Source: Protostelium mycophagum | Taxonomy: Eukaryota; Evosea; Variosea; Protosteliida; Protosteliaceae | DNA length: 21,652 nt | Assembly: GCA_002081555.1 (NCBI GenBank) | Contig: MZNV01001897.1 | Coordinates: 1 to 21,652 of the forward strand | Direction: 5' to 3' | In this document: positions 1-10,159 of the stretch, piece by piece | Numbering within the stretch: the stretch's first letter is position 1 | How the letters are laid out: each line of letters starts with the position of its first letter | The notes under the pieces: generated by a model | Told to the model about the DNA's origin: nothing | The model's input: the letters and a program-made list of their open reading frames with translations, nothing else | Databases searched by the model: none | Position numbers and translations under genes: made by a program

Positions 1-47
1 TTCTTCAAATCTTTGTAGATGATGACGTCTTTACGTTCTATTCCCAG

Positions 48-414
48 ATTTGGCCAAATCTGCCCAGATGACTTTTCCATGGGCACACATCAATCCAAGA
101 GCAGCACCGGTGCACCAACGGCACCAGAAACCCTAAATCCGTTATCTCAAGAGGAGGAACATTTTCACGCTCTGATTAGAAAGAGAGCAGCAGAGTTCAA
201 TGTGACGGCACATTACGATCTTCCAATTTTAGAGAAGACCCCCAAAGATAAGGAGATCTGGCTGGCTTTGCCAGGGATGTATGGTGGCTTTAGCTATACG
301 TTAAAAGAGGGTCCGATGATCTCCGCCGCGAGCTGGTGTCGGATCGGTGGGGGTTCAGAACAGTCACATGTGATCACCAAAGCGGGCTGCAAGACCAAGG
401 CAGACGTCTACTGA
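48..414 (+). CDS. 3' end of an unrecognised gene (partial)
   Basis: This is the open terminal exon of a + strand gene whose earlier exons lie outside the window. An acceptor ending TTCCCAG at 41-47 precedes it, and the frame runs to TGA at 412-414. About 121 residues are visible. The first part is rich in Ser, Thr and Pro and looks disordered. A charged helix (EEEHFHALIRKRAAEF) follows, then a compact end with GMYGGFSY and SWCRIGGGSEQSHVIT. I do not recognise the family; the Gly/aromatic C-terminus looks like a small folded domain. AATAAA lies at 438-443, 24 bp after the stop. The gene is convergent with GPC1, whose stop is at 529. An upstream ATG at 19 is open but lies inside the likely intron. 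Confidence 0.55.
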
Positions 415-437
415 CTTCACTGATTATTTGTGAAGGA

Positions 438-443
438 AATAAA
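438..443 (+). promoter_or_regulatory. Poly(A) signal of the leftmost gene
   Basis: AATAAA lies 24 bp after the TGA at 412-414, at a normal place for a cleavage and polyadenylation signal. A second AATAAA is at 481-486. The tract up to the GPC1 stop at 529 is AT-rich and holds nothing else that I can see. Confidence 0.5.
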
Positions 444-528
444 AATTCAAAACTAACTGAAAAAAATTAAAGTAAATTCAAATAAACGTTTTTAAAAATT
501 CTGTTCAGCCAAAAAACATCTGCGAAAT

Positions 529-2558
529 CTATTGTGATGATGTAGCGTCGTTTGTGTCACTCCTTGAGAGGATGGGAGTTGGTGGTGGATTCGTGGGCGT
601 GGGCATGTCATCCTTGGTGTTTTTGGTGGCGTCGATCATCTGTACCTTCAGCCTCTTTGTGTAAGATTCTGAAAACACGTCGAAGTAAAAGTTCGCCCCG
701 TTCCCTAAACACCGTCAGAATCTTCAGAGAAGAAGGGTCATCTCGAGAAATTTACTGGAAAATTCAGGGAATTGAGGACTTACAGATGCATATAAGAGAG
801 ATGATTGCGATGTAGATGGTATGAAGCCAAAAGTTGTGGAAAATAATAATCGTCGGAATGAGCGTCGCCATCGTGTACAACAATTGCGCACCTGTACAAC
901 GGGTCAGTCACGTGACTTCAATCTTAGGATTCATTCGAATGAAACCCACCGACTAGCACGGGGATCGCGTGGCTCTCCTTTGCCCCTCTCTTTCTGAAAT
1001 ATTTCCATATGGGGTGTGGTTTGACCTGTGACATCCACCTCGCGCTCGTCATGATACTCTTATCACTCCTCAACTTTCTGCCATCTACAACTTCGGTTTT
1101 GAACAGATACATAAACTGTACATCGTCATGAAATTTCGATGAAATTTCGATGAAATTTCGGAGATCTACCTGCCATAGGAGGTAGACGAAGATGGTCAGT
1201 GCGGTAACGATGAAGTAATTCATGGTGCAGGCCTCTTCCGCGTCACAGACTGAAAACTCGGGGCTCTGGTACCACCTCTGGGTGAAAGTAACCAAAGCGG
1301 GGAAGAGGTGTATAAAGACAGAAGTCAACTTGTCCAAGTCATGGAATACGAGGGAATTTCTCCACATTACAATTCCTGTCAAGAGTGGCCCGTTTGTCGC
1401 GCAGAAAACCATCTGGCTTTGTGAGTTTGATTAAAACGATCTTGCAAGTTGGAAATTCTGTCATAGAAGATCTCGATGAAATTTCACCTGAAACCAAATG
1501 TGGTTGGTCGGTACGGCGTAAAGATAAATCAGCAGCAGAAATTGCGCAAAGTAACAGAAATCCAACATGAAATAATGAAATTTTGTCTTCTCATAACTGA
1601 AGAACCGGGCCGTCAGTAACTGTACTATATGAGTCTGTACACCGTTGTAGATGTCGACGCTCTTACCGGGATGAGGAGGGTGGTGTACCACTTGTAGAAC
1701 ATTGTGGGAGACTCTAATAAAATGAACTCCGACAGGAGGATCACGACGATACCAAAAGTGAAAGCCCTGGAAATCTCAGCGAAATTTCGAAAACCCTTCT
1801 TACAGTTTGTCTGATGTTTTCAGAAACGGTGGTGTCTGTAGTGTGGCTTCCATTTGCTGTAAGAATTAATGGATGATGCTTTGAACAACAGAGCCCAACA
1901 GGACTATAGATCCATCCACTCAAGGTGTATTTTTGTTCGTTGTAGATTGTGACAAATACAAGAGGATCTCTTACCTTTTTCTTCGAAATAAGTACTCGTT
2001 TCAGATTATCCCGGGTCATCGTCTTTCGCCCCGCCACAAAGGATTTTTTGACTGCGTCTGTCCGGCCTGCTAGCTTGGTACTAGCCATCGTCTTCAAATT
2101 TCTGAATTTTGTGATCTGTTCCTTCAAGAGTTCCCTTATGAGCTCCCTGATGATCATCATTAAAAAGATTTTCCAGAAATGGATCCTACCTTTTCAAAAA
2201 GTATTGCATTAACCCAGAGGCGTCTACGATCGGTCAAATTAACTTCCACAATGAAATGTACTCACCAAAATCCATGTACTTCAGGTCCGCCTCGAAATCG
2301 ATATCTCCATAAATGTCTTCCAAGAGTTTATTTTCGTCCCAATCCCCGTTGGGTGATCTGCACCGAAATTAATTAATCGATCCTTCTTTTGGATGTGCAA
2401 ACCTTGGATTAGTTGGACTCAGAGTTGGACTGTGTTCATCAGTCGGAGTCGTTGGCGACGTTAGTGGAGAGTTCTAAATGATGTCAATAATATGATCACC
2501 AAACGCATCGAAAACGAATGTTCAAGAGCTGTTGTGTGAATCTCACGTCGTTGGACAT
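529..2558 (-). CDS. GPC1: Glycerophosphocholine acyltransferase GPC1 (12 exons)
   Basis: The product is a 452-residue multi-pass membrane enzyme that transfers an acyl group from acyl-CoA to glycerophosphocholine, making lysophosphatidylcholine at the endoplasmic reticulum. Exons, from the 5' end: 2558-2547, 2473-2403, 2357-2266, 2223-2190, 2146-1975, 1856-1804, 1766-1667, 1619-1488, 1412-1170, 1115-950, 891-784, 704-529; stop TAG. Residues 1-145 are a soluble, Pro/Ser-rich and then basic leader. The membrane part begins near 146. The family signature NGPLLTGIVMWRNSLVFHDL and DKLTSVFIHLFP fills residues 229-258; SARW and VKPHPIWKYFRKRG follow, and WNGANFYF lies near the end. Yeast Gpc1 is about 430 residues long, so this copy is complete. 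It starts 145 bp from the divergent DUF2254-like gene. The match is from memory of the family, but it runs through almost every exon. Confidence 0.9.
1116..1169. repeat. Tandem GAAATTTC unit in GPC1 intron 9
   Basis: On the - strand three copies of GAAATTTC, spaced by ATC to form an 11-bp unit, fill most of this 54-bp intron. The same unit (GAAATTTCATCGAAATTTC) recurs in ITPK1 intron 7 at about 20319-20337. Confidence 0.8.
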
Positions 2559-2703
2559 CGCCGTAATTTCGATCGTCGTTAGATGATGTTTTCCTGGTGA
2601 TTGTTCTGGGTTCTCGAAATTCCCTTCACTTCGTCTACAACTCTCTTTCCAAATAAATCATTTATCGGTCCGCAAAAATAGAGCATTTTCCTCATCTCTC
2701 AGC
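2559..2703. promoter_or_regulatory. Divergent intergenic region, GPC1 and DUF2254-like gene
   Basis: These 145 bp separate the start codons of GPC1 (-) and the DUF2254-like gene (+), so they must hold both 5' leaders and both promoters. I see no TATA box with convincing placement. The right half is AT-rich (AAATAAATCATTTATC) and a CT-rich stretch (TTTTCCTCATCTCTCAGC) leads into the ATG at 2704. Confidence 0.45.
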
Positions 2704-5214
2704 ATGGCCGGTGCGGCGGCAGCAGCAACAGCTGCATGGAGTGAAGAATCCAAAGACAATCCAAGTCCATTTTTGAGTGGTTTGAGAGGTGCACGCGATC
2801 TTGGAGGCGCGAAGCATGCAGCAGTACAATTAACACCAAGAGCTGCTGCAGCTTGGATTCTAGAACAAGGAACAAAAGTGAGTGATGTGAAGCTTTCTCA
2901 TCGTGACAAATGATACAGGAAATCGATCAAGAGATGGATGAGACTGAAAAGAATGAGAAAGTGGACCCTTTTAAACAGCAACGTAAACCACCGTTCAAAT
3001 TACCAAAGAAGACTTGGGCAGCCATCGTGCTCATCCCCATTTTATCGTGGATCGTGCTTTTCTTATGCTTCGCGATGGACAAAGCAACAGAAAAGGTCGC
3101 TCAAAATCACTATACTGTGGTGGATATGGTGAAGACAATATTTAATCCAGACATCGAACAAGGACGAGGAGTTATAGAAGCTGTACTTAACACTATGTCT
3201 GTGATTTTCGGTATCTTGATTACCGTGATTGGAATCATTCTTCAGCTTTCGGCCAGCAGATTCACATCACATGTGACTTCACTCTTTTTCAAAGATTTGA
3301 AGATCACATTGGCTCTTTCATACATCATCTTCTGCAACGCTTTCGGTTTCTGGGTTTACTTGTCTATTGGAAATAATTACATACCAAGAACATCCATCGT
3401 TCTGAGTCTTGCCATGGTCATCTCACATCTCGTCCTCCTTTTTCCATTCTTAGCTTACCTTTTTTATTTCTTAGAGCCGGACAAGGTGAGAATATTCTTT
3501 CTTCACTGTGAAACTCTGTCACTGTCATCTGTTCTTTATCTATGAATTTTAATTGTTTAAAATGATACGCCAAAAATCTAATGATGAAAAGGTCGTCACG
3601 ATGATCATGGAGAGCGGATTGAGAGCAGCCGCAGATTGTATGAACGAGCACGGAAGGTGAAGACGATGGGTTTAGATGACACAATGTATGTTGAATCATA
3701 TAGGGATATAGATAAACAACAGGTGAAGGCAACGATGGCAGTAGAACATCTCATGGATGCAGCCAACGGTGCTCTGAAAAAGAAGGACAAAAATATTACC
3801 GCAGAGATCGTCGACGCGCTCTGCAGGTATTTTCTACACTCGCATCTACAACGCGTGAATTTTACAGTTATATGATTCACTATGGGAACTTGAAAAAAAA
3901 CATGTTTCCATACTGGTACAGAGTTCCACTGTGGGTCAGGCAGTCCCCAGACTTTCTGACACTCTCGGATTCGGCCATAGAAGATCTTAAAGAGAGGAAG
4001 ACGTGGATGGAGTGGAAGATTTTGAGACAATATCAGATGCTATTCGCGGAGTCACTGAAATATATGAAGGAGCTGTGTTACCACATTGCCATGGACACGA
4101 GGATTATGGCTCAATGTGCCGCAGAGAGGTGAAATTTTAGGGAAATTTCGAAGAGATTTCGACTGAACAAATCAGGATGGATCTTCCCGTCGTCGATCTC
4201 TGTATTAAATTTTTCAACACCTATCTTCGCGCTTCCATTAACTTGATGGACATCCGCACTGTATATAATGTTTTGTTTCAATATCGAAAATTAGCCGAAT
4301 TTATCATTGAATATGGAAAAGAAATGGCAGACGAAAAGGCCAGGGTGAGTCTACATCGTTGTAGAACGTCGAAATATTCATGATAAACAGGAAGAGAATG
4401 AATTGGAAAATAGAGCGCTGAAAATCGCAAAGTTCTTGCGCTATTATGGGTGAGACCCCCTTATGTTATAAATCATATTAAATCCTCAATTCGATGTCTA
4501 AACCGCACCAGATTTGTCAGTTTGCAGCAGAAGATTAATTTTTTAGTCGAAGTCATTTCGCAAGATATACGTGTGCTATGTGAGACGGCATTTGCCATTC
4601 AGAGGTGACCGAGAGTGTGATTCTAAATCTGATCGAAACAGTTCAACACACGATAAATTATTAAAGATATTCTTAACTGTAGATGACGGCTCAGAAGGGA
4701 TGGACGGAAAGGCCATGGCTGGTGTCCGAAAAGCACAGATGATGCTTGCGACGACGTATCTGCTGTCAGGGTGGGTGACATCACCATGTCAGTCTGACAA
4801 GTGACAGCCATGAGGGTTACGCCCGGGAGATCTATAGAGACTTTGCGAATGAGTCGTACAAACGGCTGTGGCAGTGAGTGTTTCTACAGTGGAATATTGT
4901 CACCCGACTAAAAAATATATATATTTAAGATATTGATCTTCTCAGCTTTTCACAAGAATTGTTGAATGTGACACATAGAGAATTCTGGGAAGTTTCCGAG
5001 AGAGGAACAAATTTTTCATATATGACACAAGAGGCAAAGGCGCAGGTGAATCGAACTTATAATGTATCTCTTATAATGTATCTTCTCTCACACATCGCAG
5101 CTGCCAGTGTTTCTGTCGTGGTTCAGCAATTACATGCCAGAGAAGGAGATACCGCTGGATCCAAACGAGAGGAGGCTGTTTCAGCGGAATCAAGCGCTGC
5201 TCAACTTTGAATAA
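2704..5214 (+). CDS. DUF2254-like four-TM membrane protein (12 exons)
   Basis: Exons: 2704-2877, 2919-3485, 3592-3656, 3704-3826, 3868-4128, 4176-4344, 4391-4449, 4512-4604, 4642-4770, 4808-4873, 4946-5045, 5101-5214. All phases agree and give 639 residues. Residues 1-90 are soluble: an Ala-rich start, then an acidic/basic linker. Four hydrophobic helices lie near 91-111, 146-168, 186-208 and 216-243. The segment LQLSASRFTSHVTSLFFKD at the end of helix 2 resembles the LQLASSQF...FMRD region of DUF2254 membrane proteins, known best from bacteria. The rest (about 250-639) is soluble, helical and charged, with no motif I know. Biochemical function is unknown. The gene is divergent from GPC1 and is followed in the same direction by the small gene at 5359. 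The family link is an inference from a short stretch; the gene model itself is strong. Confidence 0.75.
4351..4366. repeat. Intronic hairpin CTACATCGTTGTAG
   Basis: One of four exact copies: within introns here, at about 8093-8106, 14305-14318 and 18013-18026; a fifth near-copy lies in reverse at about 14109-14124. The form is stem CTACA/TGTAG around TCGT, often extended by a T/A pair. Confidence 0.75.
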
Positions 5215-5252
5215 AGAGGGGTGTATTTTTGGAGATAGAGTAATAAAGAGGT
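5209..5252 (+). promoter_or_regulatory. Poly(A) signals after the DUF2254-like gene
   Basis: AATAAA overlaps the stop codon region (about 5210-5215), and a second AATAAA lies near 5242-5247 inside the loop of a 16-bp inverted repeat. Either could set the mRNA end. Confidence 0.45.
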
Positions 5253-5288
5253 TGAAGGTAAACCCGAGTGACATCTCCAAAAATACAC
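5221..5288. repeat. 16-bp perfect inverted repeat after the DUF2254-like gene
   Basis: The left arm GTGTATTTTTGGAGAT (5221-5236) is the exact reverse complement of the right arm at 5273-5288, with a 36-bp spacer. It begins 7 bp after the stop of the upstream gene and precedes the small gene at 5359. As RNA it would be a long 3' UTR hairpin holding an AATAAA in its loop. Confidence 0.8.
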
Positions 5289-5358
5289 ATCAATCAATGT
5301 CAATGCAGAAAATCGGCGATGTAATTGAGTGATCTACAACGATATTGCGGTTTCAGGA

Positions 5359-5652
5359 ATGGAGTTGGTCAACCGACATTTTACAACCACTTCAACCGAC
5401 ATCACCAAGCAAAGAATGGCACTCCCCACAACTGCAGCAAGTTTTCCCTCATCTTACGACTGGTCAGATAACAGCGAAGACTTACTTGATGAGATCTCGA
5501 CGCAAATGGCGGAACTTGCTCGATTGAAGAGAGAGAAAGGACATGACAATCATACAGGATGGAATGCTTACTGGGAGAAAAAGTTGAGACGCTTAGAGGA
5601 CTTCTCTGGACTTCTCACTGTTGAGATCAGAAATCTCAACAGCCATACATAA
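5359..5652 (+). CDS. Small hypothetical coiled-coil protein, 97 aa
   Basis: An intron-free frame from ATG 5359 to TAA 5652. The start follows directly on an acceptor-like TTTCAG at 5351-5356, so a 5' UTR intron is likely; no upstream exon in frame is visible. The N-terminal third is rich in Thr and Ser. Residues about 43-97 are helical and charged, with heptad-like spacing (EDLLDEISTQMAELARLKRE, then WEKKLRRLEDFSGLLTVEI), which suggests a short coiled coil. I do not recognise a family. It lies 144 bp after the DUF2254-like gene and faces beta-mannosidase. Composition is protein-like, but expression is unproven, and it may be the last exon of a longer gene. Confidence 0.5.
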   Translation: MELVNRHFTTTSTDITKQRMALPTTAASFPSSYDWSDNSEDLLDEISTQMAELARLKREKGHDNHTGWNAYWEKKLRRLEDFSGLLTVEIRNLNSHT

Positions 5653-5701
5653 AATGTAATTGTAACTGGTTTAGTCCTGCATCACAACATCAAATGAGCA
5701 G

Positions 5702-5727
5702 GTTCGCAAGCGAACACTCAACGAGTG
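5702..5727. repeat. Two adjacent mini-hairpins between convergent genes
   Basis: GTTCGC-AA-GCGAAC (5702-5715) is followed at once by CACTC-AAC-GAGTG (5715-5727). Both lie in the 167-bp gap between the stops of the small + gene (5652) and beta-mannosidase (5820), so they may mark an mRNA 3' end or serve both strands. Confidence 0.6.
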
Positions 5728-5797
5728 ATCACGCCTCTTCCAGGAATGTGACAGAATTTGTGCTTGTTTGTATTCGCCATTGTAGATAGCCATAAGT

Positions 5798-5814
5798 AAA
5801 TTGAGCTTTATTGC
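5798..5814 (-). promoter_or_regulatory. Poly(A) signal of beta-mannosidase
   Basis: On the - strand the sequence reads GCAATAAAGCTCAATTT, beginning a few bases after the beta-mannosidase stop at 5820. AATAAA is in the normal orientation for that gene. Confidence 0.5.
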
Positions 5815-5819
5815 GAGAT

Positions 5820-8800
5820 TCAATCGTGCCCAGTGCCAAACACGGACATCACTTTCAAACTGTCTCGGAACCCCTTGAGGTCGTTGATGTCTTCATCAGC
5901 ATAGAAGGACACAGTGGTCGACTGCAGCTTTAACATCAGAAACCCGTTGTTGCTCCACCTGAGGTGTCTCAATACTTCTCCACGAAATTTCGTGGAGAAT
6001 TACCTGCCAGCGAGGGGTGTAGACAACCAAGTGTAGGGGGAAGGTGCTTCAGCAGAGATGGTAACTTCGATGTGTCTCTTTCCCTTCGCGGAGACGGAGC
6101 TAATGTTCAATTTTGGATCGATCAAGGTGGCCTCTTTCATGACGGTGAAGAAATGGTAATTTCTCTGGATAATCTGGCCTGAGATTTTGGTCAGTTGTAG
6201 ATGTGACTTGGTATATTTTTTTAATTTGAAAAAGAAGAATCACCTTTTGAATCGAGCAAATTGATCCACAAGAAGACATCTTTCTTGTCATTACCATTCA
6301 AAACCTCTTTCACCGTAGAGTTGTAGATCTCCCTGCTGTCGAGGGGTTTGATTGTGGCGGGAACCTCGTTGTAGATGAGAGATATTTTTAAAATCACTAT
6401 TTTTTACCTTCCAGGACTTGATCTGGTTTCCACTCCAAGTGTAAAGTGTAAAGACTGCAACCGTCGAGAGTTGCTGTGTGGTGTCAAAGATGTCACAATG
6501 ACATTTATCCCCACCTCTGTCAAATCGTTGGTCACGTGGACACTGAATTGTTCTCCCTGATCAAATGAAGACACCAAGACCGGCGCAAAGAAATGGGTCG
6601 AGAAATACTGCAACATCTTCCATCTGCAGAAATTTCAACTTTTCGAATTTAAAATTTGAATATCTTCACCTCCCGCCGTATTCCATTGAACTCCACGTTG
6701 GTGCTTGCCAAATGGAATTAATTTGCCTGAAATATTTCAGTCCAGAAATTCTAAAATTCTAAAAATAGAATTATAACCAGTAGAGAGCCCCCATCGTCTT
6801 GGCGGAGGTACCTCTACCTCTTCTATAATACTCGGTCTGCGCTTTGATACACAACGCCTGCATGGCTTGTGACAAATAACTCCATTCAGTGAATTTGTCG
6901 TCCCCGGGTGTGTCCTTGCCCAAATCAAAGTGTTGCTGTGATTCTTAATATTGAAAAAAGGCGTTGTAGATTCACACTTTTTCAGGGGTTTTTTGAATAT
7001 TGAGTTGTAGATGCTGTTGTAGATTTAAAAACACTCACCCCGACTTCATTTTCCAATTGAGCTTGTCCCTTGGGGTGGTGTTGTCTGGAGTTCATCAACT
7101 GACTATTCCTGGAAAGATCTTCGGTGAGGGTGACGTCACGGTAAGAGTAAAGGGACTCTTGTGACTGTATTCCATATTCCGAGGCGAACTTGGTCATGGG
7201 CATCTTGGAGACGTTTGTGCAGAGGGAATAGTAGTCGTAAAAGTGGGCGTCGCCCTGACTACAACTATTAATCCGGAGAATCAAAATCTCAATGTTTCCC
7301 ATAATGAAATAGAATCCATTGTAGATCGCTGTCATTTACGTACGAAATAATCCTGATAATACTCACTTGGGGGAATTAGAACCACCCCAATATCCAACCA
7401 GGGGGTCCATGGATATAAATCCGTTAGACGGAGAAGATGGCCAGAAGGGTCTTTGTTTGTCCACTTCTAAGACTGCGGCGTAAACGGTGTCAAAATACAA
7501 CACGGAATAGTCGACGATCTCCACGCGGTTGTCTCTGCCCATCTGCCACTACGAAATTTCAGCATAATTTCCGCAGAAAAATGACAGTTGTAGATGTGAC
7601 GATCAAAAACTAATGTAACCTCGTTCTCGTTGTTACCACTCCATAAAACGATGGAAGCGTGATGGCTCAATCTGTACAAATTATTGAGACGATCTACAAC
7701 ACCTCTGATGACGTCACTCACCTGCTCACTTGGTGCACTATCTCTTCCCTGACATTTTCCAGGAAATTTCTGTCCCTTGGGGCGTTTGCGCAGGCAAACA
7801 TAAACTCCTGCCATACCATCAAACCCAGCTCGTCAGTCAGTTCGTAGAAATAATCGGTTTGGTACAAGCCCCCTCCCCTACAACTTTGAGCATCTACAAC
7901 TCCCAGTTCTGTCAAACTACAACTCACCATATTCTGATGGTATTCATGTTAGTATCTGCGGCAGTCTGAAGTATATATTTGATGGATTCTCTGGTGACTC
8001 TTCCTTCGAAACTGTCGACGGGAATGAAATTTGCCCCCTTGGAAAAAATGGCGAGGTCGTTCACCTCGAAGTACATCCACTGTAAAGATGAGTCTACATC
8101 GTTGTAGATGGTGAGATTGAGGTGACGTACATTTTCATTGGGTTGTCCGGAGATCTTGTCGGTGATCAATTTGATGGTCCTGAACCCAATTTTGTGAGAG
8201 AGTGAATCTACAACAGTACCTGTATGACGTCATCAGCATAGCGTACGATTTGGTAAATTTCTTTCACGTTAAGAGCCGATCACCTTGTTTATCTTGGATT
8301 GAGATGTCGAGTTGGTACAAGTATGCTTCTCCGTAGCCTCTCGGCCACCACAATTTGGGGTTATTCATCTACAACGGTTATTACTTCCATCTACAACGAG
8401 CCACATACCTGCAAAGCGATTTGAAGTGTGTTTTTGCCCGGAACGATGTGATACTCCTGTCATGAAAATCAGGTGAAAACTGGTGGAAATTTCAATTTAC
8501 CTGTTTGACCACATTTTGGCCCTGGATCTGTGCGGAGATGTCAAGTTTGTCACTTACATTCGAGTCGACAACTACTGACACCTGTTTCGAGATGAATATT
8601 CGGTAGAATACAACGCGACACCTAGAGATATTATTGTGTACTTACGTTTACGACCCAACTGTTGGATGGTTTGTCGACGCGGTGGGTGGCTGGAATGACG
8701 TAATCGATGGTGGCATACTTCACCACTCTTATTCCTATCGGCTTGTATATACCCTTTCACATTTTATTTCAATAGAATAATGAGTTGTAGACGGATAATC

Positions 8801-9613
8801 TCATCTACAACGAGACATCTCAGAGATATATATGAATAAAAACCAACCTGAGGGATGAAGGCTGGACCCCAGTCCCAGCCAAAAGAGTTCTGCTCTTTTC
8901 GCACAAAGTTTCTGTTGGAAACACCGTGGGCTTGTTGCATGAACTCATCACCAGCTCTGACGGCATATGGATACTCTGCTGCTTTACGGTCTGCATAGGT
9001 GGAGGCAGAGGTGAAAGAGAATTCGATCGTATTCTGTCCTGTTTTGATGACGTGGCTGATATCCACTTGAAACCTTGGAATGTGAGATGACAATGATTAC
9101 GCTGTGGCGATCACGACTACCTTCTGAACATGTTCTCCACCGATTGAACCTGTTCAATTTAGACGCTTAAAGATGGAATGTACAACGACCTTCATGCCGT
9201 TGATGGAGATGTCTGCTACGGTGTCAACACCTTCCATCCATAACAGAATCTTGTGTGATGACCACTCCTTTGGTGCTTCGAATGACCTCGTGTAGGTCCA
9301 GTTGTCCATTCCAACCCATCGATAGAGGATGTCGTTGTATCTATAATAAGGATCACCAAGTACTTTGGCTGCCATTAGGTCGGTAAAGACGTCGCCAGGC
9401 ACCTGATGGTTCAGCATGAATCTTCATATCATCATTCGATCACCTTGCCCTCTGCTTTAATGGATTTGTTAGAATTGTGCTGGAAATGGTCAGTGTGAAA
9501 GAAAGAAGAAGGTTTCATGCTACCAATTGCCATGTGCCGCCCAAATCTAAATCGAAAGTTTGTGCGCAACTATGTGCCAGTAACAAGACGAACAGACTCG
9601 CTGCTGCTCTCAT
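5820..9613 (-). CDS. MANBA: Beta-mannosidase, GH2 family (22 exons)
   Basis: The 859-residue enzyme removes terminal beta-linked mannose from N-glycan fragments, normally in the lysosome; human MANBA has 879 residues. Exons, 5' to 3': 9613-9524, 9479-9444, 9402-9190, 9149-9121, 9073-8848, 8741-8646, 8581-8501, 8456-8409, 8368-8284, 8219-8131, 8079-7928, 7877-7722, 7671-7620, 7548-7367, 7258-7039, 6935-6778, 6726-6670, 6623-6515, 6473-6408, 6364-6244, 6178-6004, 5958-5820; stop TGA. A signal peptide (MRAAASLFVLLLAHSCAQ) fills residues 1-18. LGGTW, YRWVGMDNWTY, NFVRKEQNSFGWDWGP and RIWGGGLYQTDYFYELTDEL follow. The acid/base Glu is in SGNNENE (about E449) and the nucleophile in FASEYG (E539). 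WQAP and GRWSNNGF close the protein. It is divergent from POLE. All key residues are present, so it should be active. Confidence 0.95.
5976..5999. repeat. 24-bp perfect palindrome inside the last beta-mannosidase intron
   Basis: The core CTCCACGAAATTTCGTGGAG (5978-5997) is self-complementary, and one more T/A pair on each of two steps extends it to 5976-5999. It sits within the 45-bp intron 5959-6003 and has GAAATTTC at its centre. In the pre-mRNA it would fold into a 10-11 bp stem between donor and acceptor. Confidence 0.9.
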
Positions 9614-10012
9614 CGTTTCGTCGAGTTATGAGGTTGTTTGTAAAAAAATCCAGATGACAGCATCTCCGAGGACATTTTCGTGCAGATGTCAATAGTGACA
9701 TACGTCACGGAATTTGATTCTCCAAGACCCCGCTGAGAATATCACTGCAGTGTTGTCGAGCAAATAATGTTTTTCAATATGCCCTTCGTCCCTTTGAAAT
9801 CTATATTTATCAGTTCAAATAGGTCGTTCTCATTACAGGATGTATTTCCAAATAGTGTGCAGCTTCTATTTATTTGTGTGATAAAAGTTCTCATCATTAT
9901 CGAAATGCACAATGAAATAAAATTATCGCGACCATTATTACCGAGTCTTATGGACATCTGACTACGTGATTATTCATGTTTTAATTGTGAGACTCACAAA
10001 CACATCGCAAAC

Positions 10013-10156
10013 ATGGCCGGCGTTCTTGAAAACCAAACAAAACTAATTTCCGCCACTACAACTGGAAGTCAATTTTTGGCGCGAAATTCAAATCTCCCGC
10101 TCATTCCACAAACCGAAGGAGTTACCCTTGGAGGGTGTTCCATCAGGATTATTTAA
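10013..10156 (+). other. Upstream ORF before POLE, 47 codons
   Basis: ATG at 10013 opens a frame that ends at TAA 10154-10156, three bases before the POLE ATG at 10160. It starts MAGVLENQTK. I could not splice it in frame to POLE. If the mRNA starts upstream it would be a uORF that dampens POLE translation, but the E2F site inside it suggests that transcription may start downstream. Confidence 0.35.
10075..10086. promoter_or_regulatory. E2F-type site upstream of POLE
   Basis: TTTGGCGCGAAA fits the full E2F/DP consensus TTTSSCGCSAAA and lies 74 bp before the POLE start codon. E2F controls S-phase genes, replicative polymerases among them, in animals, plants and several protists. The match is seen directly; its use is inferred from the gene it precedes. 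Confidence 0.65.
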
Positions 10157-10159
10157 GAG

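Larger units (their letters stand above)
9614..10159. promoter_or_regulatory. Divergent region between beta-mannosidase and POLE
   Basis: This 546-bp gap holds both promoters. The left 350 bp are AT-rich; short open frames there on both strands (for example 9742-9957 on -, 9767-9961 on +) overlap each other and look like chance. The right part is more GC-rich, with an E2F-type site at 10075-10086 and TTTCCGCC-like and CTCCCGCT sequences nearby. The rest shows nothing I can name. Confidence 0.5.

Noticed and set aside
3640-3703. Read-through of intron 3 of the DUF2254-like gene as coding
   Set aside because: The frame over it does not join the exons before it; the acceptor at 3703 restores phase and a continuous helix.
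5221-5288. Transposon with terminal inverted repeats
   Set aside because: The unit is only 68 bp, I see no target-site duplication and no second copy in the window.
9742-9961. Open frames on both strands between beta-mannosidase and POLE
   Set aside because: They mirror each other, have AT-rich low-complexity content, no family likeness and no splice context.
10013-10156. First exon of POLE
   Set aside because: No donor and acceptor joins it in frame to 10160, and the protein from 10160 already matches the usual N-terminus of the family.
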